Below, piece by piece: positions 33,322 to 40,833 of a DNA stretch of 64,000 nt (positions are counted from its first letter, which is position 1; each line of letters begins with the position of its first letter). The stretch covers positions 1,798,001 to 1,862,000 of the forward strand of contig NZ_CP196351.1 in the NCBI RefSeq assembly GCF_051668705.1, in the 5' to 3' direction. Origin of the DNA: Alterisphingorhabdus sp051668705 (lineage in GTDB: Bacteria > Pseudomonadota > Alphaproteobacteria > Sphingomonadales > Sphingomonadaceae). The translations under genes were made by a program, and so were the position numbers. Under the pieces are notes generated by a model. It did no database searches. It saw nothing but the letters and a program-made list of their open reading frames with translations, and had not been told where the DNA came from.

Positions 33322-34049
33322 ACTGCCGCCCGCCTGCGTAATTTTGCTTCAGTCCGAATATCGGCAAGCAATTGCCGCATGCGCATTAAGATGATTGCGG
33401 CGAACAATAATGTGAAGCCGATCACAGCCAGGCTTAAAGGCCATAAAAATACGCCATCAATAGACGACTTGCCGGCCGTAATGCTTGCTGGCTGGTGCAA
33501 GCTGTTCCACCATTCCACTGATCGGTTGATGATGGGGATATTGATGACGCCCACAATGCCAAAGATTGACGCAATACGCGCTGCGCCTGTTCGTCCAGCC
33601 GCAGCTTGCGATTGGGCTTCTTTCGCCAATGCCAGATAACCAAGATACAATAGCAGCAATACGAACATGGAGGTCAACCGGCCATCCCAGACCCACCAAG
33701 TGCCCCAAGTAGGCTTTGCCCAAATAGACCCAGTTGCAAGGCATATGGCCGTAAAAAATACACCGGGAACCGCTGAAGCGCGGGCAGCCACACCAGCCAA
33801 TGGATGTTTCCACACAAGTTCAACCACACTGGCAATGGCTATGCTGGTCCACCCCGCCATGCCCAACCATGCAGCGGGAACGTGAATATAGAGGATGCGG
33901 ACGGTTTCCCCCATTAAGCGATCAGCAGGAGCGAAAAAGAAACCCCAGATCAATCCGCAGCTTATCAATGCCAGACCGGACACAAGAAAAATCAATGTCA
34001 ATGGGCGGGCCAAAGAGAGGAAACGATTGGGGTTTGCAAAACCATGCAT
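33318..34049 (-). CDS. ccmC: haem exporter/transfer protein CcmC
   Basis: CcmC loads haem onto CcmE at the periplasmic face. The 243-residue protein has six membrane helices, the WWD-type motif GTWWVWDGRLTSM and two His-containing loops (IYIHVPAAWLGM and SLHQPASI). It is the first gene of this operon. The ABC subunits ccmA and ccmB, which often lie directly upstream of ccmC, are not here, and the next upstream gene is an unrelated amino acid dehydrogenase. Confidence 0.95.
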   Translation of the reverse strand: MHGFANPNRFLSLARPLTLIFLVSGLALISCGLIWGFFFAPADRLMGETVRILYIHVPAAWLGMAGWTSIAIASVVELVWKHPLAGVAARASAVPGVFFTAICLATGSIWAKPTWGTWWVWDGRLTSMFVLLLLYLGYLALAKEAQSQAAAGRTGAARIASIFGIVGVINIPIINRSVEWWNSLHQPASITAGKSSIDGVFLWPLSLAVIGFTLLFAAIILMRMRQLLADIRTEAKLRRRAAV

Positions 34050-34227
34050 GTGTTAACAGACTATCCGTATCAGATTTGTCCGGCACAATAGCTGGACTGT
34101 TTGGTAAACGACCCTTTATCGGAATGAGTGTTGCCACGACTTTGATCAAGTCTCAAGCGTTCAATGTCCATAAAAGAGATAATCATCAGGAAATAGGAAA
34201 GTTCCCTAACAATTACGCAGGAAGCAA

Positions 34228-35286
34228 TTAAATGCGGCCAATCTTCGCTTGTGCCATTGCATCGGCAACATTTGCGGCTGGAACATTATCCGTACGGCTT
34301 TGCGCCCATATTTCATGCAACCGTGCAGGAATTTTGGAAACTTCCGCCATGACACTGTCAACACTGCAATGGACGCCGTCTCTTTGCCCCAGATATTCAC
34401 GCGCGACGCTAATAATTCCGCCCGCATTGATGACATAGTCCGGCGCATAAGTGATCCCGCGCGTATGCAAGACCGACGCATGGCGTGCCTCTGCCAATTG
34501 GTTATTCGCGCCGCCAGCAATCACCTTGGCTGATAAGGTTTCTAGAGAGCGATCATCCAAAATGGCGCCCAATGCATTAGGGCTGAAGACATCAGCCTCA
34601 ACCTGCATAATGTCATCCAGCCCAACATGTTCAGCGCCTAGCTCTTCTGCCAGAGCGGCAACCCGGTCATGTACAACATCGGCGAGAAACAGTTTCGCGC
34701 CATCCGCAGCGAGCAAACGTGCGAGCTTGCCACCAACGCTGCCCACGCCCTGTATCGCTATGCGGACACCGCGCAAATCGTCGGTTTTCAAGCCTTCGGC
34801 AACAGCGGCTTTCACACCGAGATAGACACCCTGCGCCGTAAATGGCCCGGGATCGCCACCAGCATTATTGGCATTGTCGGTTGGCAGGCCAGAAACAAAA
34901 GATGTCTTTTGCGATAATGCAACCATATCAGCATCAGTCATGCCAACGTCTTCAGCGGTAACATAGCGCCCGCCCATATCATTTACCGCATTGCCGAACG
35001 CGGCCAACATTTCAGGCGTTTTACGCCCATCATTGCCCGCCAATATAACTGCCTTGCCGCCGCCCATGGGCAAATCCGCCATGGCATTTTTATAACTCAT
35101 TCCGCGGGAAAGTCGCAAAGCGTCTGTGATTGCATGGGCCGGATCAGTATAATGCCAGAAGCGGGTGCCGCCTGCTGCAGGCCCCAAATAGGTTGAATGC
35201 AGAGCAATAATCGCACGTAATCCCGTAGCCTCGTCATGCACCATATGGATGCATTCATGCTTATCGAAATCAGGCAAATTCCACAT
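34228..35286 (-). CDS. leucine/valine/phenylalanine-type amino acid dehydrogenase
   Basis: This 352-residue enzyme belongs to the Glu/Leu/Phe/Val dehydrogenase family, which deaminates an amino acid to its 2-oxo acid with NAD+. The catalytic Lys segment is DLPMGGGKAVILAG. The early STYLGPAAGGTRFW motif is that of Leu/Val dehydrogenases, and GVRIAIQGVGSVGGKLARLL is the NAD-binding loop. I set the start at 35286 because MWNLPDFDKHE matches the family and GGAG lies 7 bases before the ATG. Longer frames would run into tRNA-His. It lies 91 bases after the tRNA on the same strand. Confidence 0.88.
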   Translation of the reverse strand: MWNLPDFDKHECIHMVHDEATGLRAIIALHSTYLGPAAGGTRFWHYTDPAHAITDALRLSRGMSYKNAMADLPMGGGKAVILAGNDGRKTPEMLAAFGNAVNDMGGRYVTAEDVGMTDADMVALSQKTSFVSGLPTDNANNAGGDPGPFTAQGVYLGVKAAVAEGLKTDDLRGVRIAIQGVGSVGGKLARLLAADGAKLFLADVVHDRVAALAEELGAEHVGLDDIMQVEADVFSPNALGAILDDRSLETLSAKVIAGGANNQLAEARHASVLHTRGITYAPDYVINAGGIISVAREYLGQRDGVHCSVDSVMAEVSKIPARLHEIWAQSRTDNVPAANVADAMAQAKIGRI

Positions 35287-35376
35287 CAGAGCACTCTCCG
35301 GCAATTTCACACCATAATCATTGACCACATTCGCGACCATAATCATGGAAATGACAATGAAACCCCGAAGAAATAA

Positions 35377-35454
35377 TGGGGCGATCGAGGGGTCTCGAAC
35401 CCCCGACCTCCGGTACCACAAACCGGCGCTCTAACCAACTGAGCTACGATCGCC
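35377..35454 (-). tRNA. tRNA-His (anticodon GTG)
   Basis: On the minus strand the arms GGCGATCG and CGATCGCC form an 8-bp acceptor stem, which includes the extra G at position -1 that marks tRNA-His. The anticodon stem-loop has GTG, the T loop is GTTCGAGAC, and CCA is encoded. It lies just upstream of the amino acid dehydrogenase gene. Confidence 0.97.
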
Positions 35455-35624
35455 ACATATTTCCTGTCGAAGATTCCATCCGACCAAGAGCGGCTCTTAG
35501 AGAGGGTTCCTAACCAGCGTCAAGAACCTTAGCGGCCGCACAACATATCTTGCTGATATTCGTCCGATAGCAAAACTCTATGGCCCGTCAAGCATGCATG
35601 TTTGTAATATTATTCCTAAGGTCA

Positions 35625-35666
35625 TTTTATTTGCGTTTTCGCTGCAGCCCTACCGCGCAAATAAAA
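35625..35666. terminator. inverted repeat downstream of gspK
   Basis: TTTTATTTGCG and CGCAAATAAAA form an 11-bp perfect inverted repeat with a 20-base spacer, 37 bases beyond the gspK stop. It may end the gsp transcript. The AT-rich stem and missing U-run leave an operator as an alternative. Confidence 0.4.
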
Positions 35667-35702
35667 CTTTAGCAGAATCGCATCTGCGCATCCTGACAAG
35701 GT

Positions 35703-36743
35703 TTACAGCGGGTCCCAAATACGCCGCACCAGCTCGGCTGGCCGTTTTTGCCCATCTATCAAAGCATATTCTGTAAACAGTGAATTGCCGACCTGCACAT
35801 CGATATCCAGCGCGAACCAACGCGTATCGATCACGGCCTGTTGCTGAATTTGCGGGCGAATTGCAGTCTGGCTCTGGCCTACCGTCTGCCAAAATGACAA
35901 TATACTGGTAAAGCCCTGCTCAGGACGCTGGCGCAATATGTCGCTAATGCGCGAGGCGGGGTAGGATGCTGGTAATAACGATGCCACAAGCGGATAATGC
36001 TCTGGTCGCAGCTGGTTAATATTATAACGCGATAATTCCGCCACTGGCAAAGCGCATAGCCATGGCTGCAAAGTGGCATAAATCTCATCATTCATACCCC
36101 GCACAGCACGCAATTCAGCAATATCGTGGATCAGCTGACCGCCAGTGCGATAGGGCTTGTCCTGCCGCAAATAATAGCCATCCTCTGCTCCGCCAATTTC
36201 GGGCTGTTCATCACTATCAATCCAGTCAGCTATAGCAGCAGCAATTGCTTGCGCTTCTCTTTGGTCAATTTGCAGAATATTCGCCAAACGAACAAATTGC
36301 TCTACCCCCAATGGGCGCACGGAAAGATTGCCATTATCTCCGCTAACCAGACCGTTAATATTAAAACAGATACCGGCATCGCGCGCCTTTATCCGCCCAA
36401 TCCCTTGCTGGCCAGCACCATTGTCCAGCGGCACGGTCCATGCCAGTGTCGCATCATCACTGATAACCGGTGGTAAACGCCCCCCCTCCTGTTTCAATAT
36501 AGTAATGCGCTGCAATGAAATGGCTTCCAGCCCGAAGCCTGACCAGCGAGCAGCATTACGGTCAGCGCTGTTGATCGCCAAATTGGTGGCCAGTGAGGTG
36601 CGCTCCAGCATCAGTGCTGCGACAACAGACAATATCGCAACCAGCAAAAGCACCGTCAGCAAGGCGGCACCGGCTTCACCATATTTTGGTGTGATAATGG
36701 TCCGCTGTTCGGGGCGCACTATACTGCGTAATACCCGCATCAT
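35703..36743 (-). CDS. gspK: type II secretion minor pseudopilin GspK
   Basis: GspK is the large minor pseudopilin that caps the pseudopilus tip of the type II secretion system. The 346-residue protein has the prepilin cleavage site and helix EAGAALLTVLLLVAILSVV; as usual for GspK, Glu5 is missing. The large globular domain includes CFNINGLVSG, IADWIDSDEQPEIGGAEDGYY and NINQLRPE. Its start overlaps the end of gspJ. It is the last gene of the gspIJK block. Confidence 0.92.
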   Translation of the reverse strand: MMRVLRSIVRPEQRTIITPKYGEAGAALLTVLLLVAILSVVAALMLERTSLATNLAINSADRNAARWSGFGLEAISLQRITILKQEGGRLPPVISDDATLAWTVPLDNGAGQQGIGRIKARDAGICFNINGLVSGDNGNLSVRPLGVEQFVRLANILQIDQREAQAIAAAIADWIDSDEQPEIGGAEDGYYLRQDKPYRTGGQLIHDIAELRAVRGMNDEIYATLQPWLCALPVAELSRYNINQLRPEHYPLVASLLPASYPASRISDILRQRPEQGFTSILSFWQTVGQSQTAIRPQIQQQAVIDTRWFALDIDVQVGNSLFTEYALIDGQKRPAELVRRIWDPL

Positions 36744-37345
36744 AGCCTATAGCCCGGGCCAAGAGGAACGGTGAGGCGCAGCTGCGGGCTGTCTTTGCGC
36801 AATATTGTCATCTCAATTGCAACAGGTTGATCAATTACACGCTCCGCTCGCCAATCATCTTGCCACACACCATTTTCAAATCTGTAGCGAATCGCGAAAT
36901 CTTCGACATCACCAAACAACACAGTCTCTCGCCCTGCTATGCTGCCATCAATATAGTCATAGGCAAAGCGGCTCAGCACTCCGTCTTCATAGCGATATTC
37001 AATGCGCTGCGCATTTTGCCCGCCAATTTCATCAAGCTGTTGCACCCCGCCGCGCACCAAGCCTATCACAACCGCGTCCTGCGTATAAAAAGCCGGCAAT
37101 CTGTTACCGCGATCATCCCTTGCAGGACGCGGCAAGCTATGTGCCATATCTTGGCGTAAGATGGTGGTGAAACGCCGTAAAACTGCTTGTTGATCCGATT
37201 TTTCCCGCGCGATATTCTCGCTATCGACACTCACGGTCAATAACGCCACCGCCGCACTTGCCAGCAACGCAAAAATGAAGAGCGCAACCATGACCTCTAT
37301 CAGTGTGAAGCCCGATGGTTTTGGCTGGTTGCGAAAACCCATCAT
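36740..37345 (-). CDS. gspJ: type II secretion minor pseudopilin GspJ
   Basis: This 201-residue protein has the type IV prepilin signature PSGFTLIEVMVALFIFALLAS, with cleavage after the Gly and the conserved Glu5. A soluble domain follows with RFTTILRQDMAHSLPRPARDD and FGDVEDFAIRYRF. It forms the pseudopilus tip complex with GspI and GspK. Tandem ATG codons begin it (37345 and 37342), and it overlaps gspI by four bases. Confidence 0.92.
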   Translation of the reverse strand: MMGFRNQPKPSGFTLIEVMVALFIFALLASAAVALLTVSVDSENIAREKSDQQAVLRRFTTILRQDMAHSLPRPARDDRGNRLPAFYTQDAVVIGLVRGGVQQLDEIGGQNAQRIEYRYEDGVLSRFAYDYIDGSIAGRETVLFGDVEDFAIRYRFENGVWQDDWRAERVIDQPVAIEMTILRKDSPQLRLTVPLGPGYRL

Positions 37346-37767
37346 TGGGCCGCCTGCCGGATAATCTCCATCGTGAAGGGAGGACGCTCCTCGCCCTGTA
37401 GCAAATCCGAGCGACCAACCTCAAGCCTGATACGCACGATATTGGCCTGAGCATCAGCGGATATAGTGCGCTTCCATGCAAAGCGCATACCCATATTGCT
37501 GCGCTCTCCACTAGCCGAGCCTAATGATGGCGGGCGTGGATCTGTCAGAAGTTCAGTCGCAAGATTTTGCGCAACAATCTCCTCTGCCAACCTGTCATCA
37601 AGCCGCGCGGTTTGCACCGTGGTGTATCCGGTTAGCCGTATCAGAGCGAGAGCAGCCAAACCGAAAATAGCCAGTGCAATCATCATTTCCAACAAAGTGA
37701 AGCCATTAAGGGCTTGCTGAGCGCGTCCCTGAAAAGCTTTTTGCAAAGAGGAAAATAGTGTCTGCAT
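37342..37767 (-). CDS. gspI: type II secretion minor pseudopilin GspI
   Basis: This protein of about 141 residues has the pseudopilin signature LNGFTLLEMMIALAIFGLAAL and a small globular domain. I set the start at the ATG at 37767, which leaves a normal short leader peptide before the cleavage site. The frame runs on upstream, but that part has no pilin-like sequence and would overlap the divergent Nramp-like gene. gspH and the core genes gspC-G, L and M are not in the neighbourhood. Confidence 0.88.
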   Translation of the reverse strand: MQTLFSSLQKAFQGRAQQALNGFTLLEMMIALAIFGLAALALIRLTGYTTVQTARLDDRLAEEIVAQNLATELLTDPRPPSLGSASGERSNMGMRFAWKRTISADAQANIVRIRLEVGRSDLLQGEERPPFTMEIIRQAAQ

Positions 37768-37919
37768 GGGCACTCTATAAGCGCGAAAGACGATCACTGC
37801 ATCAAGGAAATCATGTGCATAAATCGAAGCTGGTGGAATAGTTTGTGCTGCCATTGCACCGCCGGCACGATAGGATAATGCTATACTGGCACAAAACATT
37901 GTGGATCAGGAGCTGCAGA

Positions 37920-39200
37920 ATGACATTAGCGCAATCGCGAAAGCCAAGTTGGCGTGATTATCGTCCGGGTCCTGCGATGCTAGTGACGGCGGCTTTTATC
38001 GGTCCGGGCACTGTTACCACGGCTAGCTTAGCCGGAGCCGCCAATGGTTTTGCTTTATTATGGGCATTAGTATTTGCCATTATAGGCGCGGTGATCTTGC
38101 AGAATATGGCAGGACGTATTGGCATACTGCGTGAGCGTGGCTTGGCCGAAGCTATATTGCTGGAAATACCGGGCAATATTGGCCGACTAGCAATGGCTGC
38201 GCTCATTCTGGCTGCACTGGTTATAGGTAACGCCGCATATGAGGGCGGCAATCTGGGCGGAGCTGTTGCTGGCGCGCAGATATTGCTGCCTGCAGAATAT
38301 AGCGGGAAACAGCCACTCATATTGGTTATCGCTGCGCTTGCCGGCCTGTTGTTCCTTTTTGGTGGGCAAAAGCTGCTCACCGGCATTTTGACAATATTGG
38401 TCAGTGTGATGAGCCTTGCCTTTATTACAGCAGCATTGGCTGGAGGAATTGACTTTGCGGCCCTGGCAAGCGGCCTTGTACCTTCCTTGCCTGATGGCAC
38501 GACACTCACAGCAATCGCGCTGATTGGCACCACCATCGTGCCATATAATCTGTTCCTTCATGCTGCTTTGGCCCGCGACAAATGGACCGATATTGCAGAT
38601 GACAGAAAGCAAGATGCAGTAGCAGAAATGAAGCGCGATACGCTTATCGCTGTCTCATTAGGCGGGCTAATTTCCATCGCAATATTATCAACTGCGGCAA
38701 CCTTTGTTTTTTCCCAATCACTCGCCATCACCAGCGCGGCGGATATGGCGCAGCAAATTGCTCCGGTTGCAGGAGATTGGGCCACATTGACCATAGGCAT
38801 CGGCCTTTTTGCTGCTGGTCTTACGTCCGCAATCACCGCACCTTTGGCGACAGCATTGATTGTGCAAGAGCTTTTTGCGGTCTTTAGCGTCGAAAGAGAT
38901 CAGCACAGCAAAGGATCATCGACCCTCTATAAAGTGACAGGCCTTTCTATCATCGCCATTGGCGCAGCAATCGGTTTTGCTGATATCTCTCTCTTGTCGC
39001 TTATCCTTACGGCGCAGATAGCCAATGGCCTGTTATTGCCGCTGGTCGCGATACTTTTATATCGGCTGGTATTTCATGGCGGCGGTGATGGACCAGCATC
39101 ATTGCTACAAAAGATACCGGCAATGGCCATCATCATGGTCACATTATTGCTCAGCGCACGCCAATTATACCTGGTCATAGAAAAGCTGGGAGCGAGTTAG
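37920..39200 (+). CDS. Nramp-family transporter with altered metal-site motifs
   Basis: This 426-residue inner-membrane protein is an Nramp-fold transporter with about 11 helices. The TM1 motif that coordinates the metal is normally DPGN but is GPGT here (28-31). The TM6 motif is normally MPHN but is VPYN here (207-210). Both key Asp/Asn and Met ligands are therefore missing, so it should not be assumed to carry Mn or Fe. It could belong to the divergent Nramp-related transporters, some of which carry Mg or other substrates. The ATG at 37920 has GGAG 7 bases upstream. A strong terminator follows it. Confidence 0.85.
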   Translation: MTLAQSRKPSWRDYRPGPAMLVTAAFIGPGTVTTASLAGAANGFALLWALVFAIIGAVILQNMAGRIGILRERGLAEAILLEIPGNIGRLAMAALILAALVIGNAAYEGGNLGGAVAGAQILLPAEYSGKQPLILVIAALAGLLFLFGGQKLLTGILTILVSVMSLAFITAALAGGIDFAALASGLVPSLPDGTTLTAIALIGTTIVPYNLFLHAALARDKWTDIADDRKQDAVAEMKRDTLIAVSLGGLISIAILSTAATFVFSQSLAITSAADMAQQIAPVAGDWATLTIGIGLFAAGLTSAITAPLATALIVQELFAVFSVERDQHSKGSSTLYKVTGLSIIAIGAAIGFADISLLSLILTAQIANGLLLPLVAILLYRLVFHGGGDGPASLLQKIPAMAIIMVTLLLSARQLYLVIEKLGAS

Positions 39201-39243
39201 ACTGAATGCGTCAGGCACTCTGCAGAGCGAGCGCCCAAAAAGC

Positions 39244-39267
39244 TTAGGGCGGGAAAACCCGCCCTAA
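39244..39267. terminator. bidirectional terminator between the Nramp-like gene and rpmE
   Basis: TTAGGGCGGG and CCCGCCCTAA form a perfect 10-bp stem with an AAAA loop between the ends of two convergent genes. The stem is strong, although the following T-rich stretch is short. Confidence 0.75.
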
Positions 39268-39300
39268 TGCATTGTATTGTTTACGCCGCTAACGCCAAAC

Positions 39301-39528
39301 TTATTTTTTTGAAAGTGACAATCCGCCAAAACGCTTGTTGAAGCGATCGACACGACCACCGCCCAAAATGCGCTGGTTGCCGCCGGTCCATGCTGGGTGC
39401 GATGTCGGGTCAATATCCAATTGCATTGTGTCGCCTTCCTTGCCCCATGTTGAGCGGGTTTGGAAAACTGTACCGTCAGTCATTTGCACATTGATCATGT
39501 GATAATCAGGATGCGTATCTTTTTTCAT
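39301..39528 (-). CDS. rpmE: 50S ribosomal protein L31
   Basis: L31 bridges the two ribosomal subunits. The 75-residue protein has MKKDTHPDYHMINVQMTDGT, WGKEGDTMQLDIDPTSHPAWTGG and a basic C-terminus. It lacks the Cys residues of the zinc-binding form, so it is the C- (zinc-free) type. The ATG at 39528 has GGAG 7 bases before it; the TTG just before is not needed. It lies downstream of fabZ on the same strand, after about 130 bases. Confidence 0.95.
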   Translation of the reverse strand: MKKDTHPDYHMINVQMTDGTVFQTRSTWGKEGDTMQLDIDPTSHPAWTGGNQRILGGGRVDRFNKRFGGLSLSKK

Positions 39529-39660
39529 CAAATTTCTCCGTTAGCGCACTGGTTTCCGACCAGCGCTGGGAACCAAATAAGCGCGGCCAATAGCTGCACC
39601 CCAAGGTTTTAGCAAGTGTATTTTAGCGCGTGATTGTTAGTATAATCACAATATCATGCC

Positions 39661-40128
39661 TCAGCTCGCAGGGGCATCCGCCACCATGGCGGTAAAGCTG
39701 GCTTCGGCAGCAATCTTATCCCCCAATTTGGCAACGCCCTTAAACTTACAGACACGGGCGCGTTTCTGCTCAAACTCTACATGCAGATCCAGCAAACAGC
39801 CCGGTTCAACCGGATTGCGGAATTTCGCGCCATCAATCGCCATAAAATATACCAGCTTGCCGCTGCCGCTCAAACCCAATGTCTCAATCGCTAATAAAGC
39901 CGCTGATTGTGCAAGAGCCTCGATAATCAAAACGCCTGGCATGATCGGTCTTCCAGGGAAATGTCCCTGAAAAAACTGCTCATTCATCGTCACGGCTTTC
40001 ACTGCGTGGATGGACTCATCAATAGTGAGCCGCTCCACCCGATCAACCAGCAATAGCGGATAGCGATGCGGGATCGCTTGCAAAATATCCGCAATATTGC
40101 GGGTCAGATCGGCACTATCGGTCGTCAT
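39661..40128 (-). CDS. fabZ: 3-hydroxyacyl-ACP dehydratase FabZ
   Basis: FabZ removes water from 3-hydroxyacyl-ACP in fatty acid elongation. The 155-residue hot-dog-fold protein carries the active-site His56 in QGHFPGRPIMPGVLIIEA and the catalytic Glu70. It follows ompH on the same strand after 6 bases. lpxD would usually lie between bamA/skp and fabZ and lpxA after it; neither is here. Confidence 0.96.
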   Translation of the reverse strand: MTTDSADLTRNIADILQAIPHRYPLLLVDRVERLTIDESIHAVKAVTMNEQFFQGHFPGRPIMPGVLIIEALAQSAALLAIETLGLSGSGKLVYFMAIDGAKFRNPVEPGCLLDLHVEFEQKRARVCKFKGVAKLGDKIAAEASFTAMVADAPAS

Positions 40129-40134
40129 ATGTTT

Positions 40135-40833
40135 TTAACGGCCTTGTGGCTGAGCAGGAGCTGGAGCAGCTGGTTGCTGCTGTGCTGCGCGCTGACGCTG
40201 GATAGCGGCATTCAAAAGCAATATCTGACGAACGCGCTCATGGATTTGCTGTCCTTGCTGGCTAGGCTGGTAATCTGCTGGCGGCGTATATTGTACGCTA
40301 GGAATCCGTGTATTCAAAACATCTGTAATTGCCTGTGTCACATCGGCAGATGGTGGCACATAAACAAATGCATCAGGTGACAGAATAACGTTAATCTTTT
40401 TGTCTGTAACAACTTGCTGCTGCGCATTGTTATAATCGGCTAATATCTGTTCCAAAGAATAGATTTGCGCGCGCACAATAGGTTGAATAGCCGTGTTAAT
40501 TTGTGTTTGCTTTGATTGGATTTGCCCAATTACAGGGTTATTCGCTTGTTGCGCTGTCTGTATTTCCGCTTCGGTAACATTGCCATCACTGTTTGCATCA
40601 AGTTGTGTAGATAATGTCTGCACTTCCTGTTGCAACGTGTTGATAGTCGTCAAAGCGGCCTGATATTGCGTATTGATCTGCTGATAAGCAGTTGTTCGTG
40701 CCTGACTGGCAGCTACTGCCGTAGCCGGATCAGCCGTTGCAATACCATTAACCTGTGCCTGAGCAGCCGTATAAGACAGGCTGCACGCAGCCGCTAAAGC
40801 GGTAAATTTTGCTGTCATAGTAAGTTTGGTCAT
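40135..40833 (-). CDS. OmpH/Skp-family periplasmic chaperone with EF-hand-like loop
   Basis: This 232-residue secreted protein (signal peptide to AQAQ, about residue 27) has the helical layout of Skp/OmpH chaperones, which hold outer-membrane proteins on their way to BamA. Residues 44-130 and 190-220 form long helices rich in Gln. Within the first helical arm is a perfect EF-hand loop, DANSDGNVTEAE at 79-90 (D1, N3, D5, G6, E12). The Gln/Pro/Ala C-tail is longer than usual. Its start overlaps the bamA stop (TAATG). Confidence 0.85.
   Translation of the reverse strand: MTKLTMTAKFTALAAACSLSYTAAQAQVNGIATADPATAVAASQARTTAYQQINTQYQAALTTINTLQQEVQTLSTQLDANSDGNVTEAEIQTAQQANNPVIGQIQSKQTQINTAIQPIVRAQIYSLEQILADYNNAQQQVVTDKKINVILSPDAFVYVPPSADVTQAITDVLNTRIPSVQYTPPADYQPSQQGQQIHERVRQILLLNAAIQRQRAAQQQPAAPAPAQPQGR

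Noticed and set aside
35287..35421. Extended N-terminus of the amino acid dehydrogenase.
   Set aside because: It would read into tRNA-His and lacks family sequence; the ATG at 35286 has a ribosome binding site and fits the family.
37958..38536. 192-residue minus-strand frame opposite the Nramp-like gene.
   Set aside because: The plus frame has regular membrane helices, a good ribosome binding site and Nramp-fold motifs.
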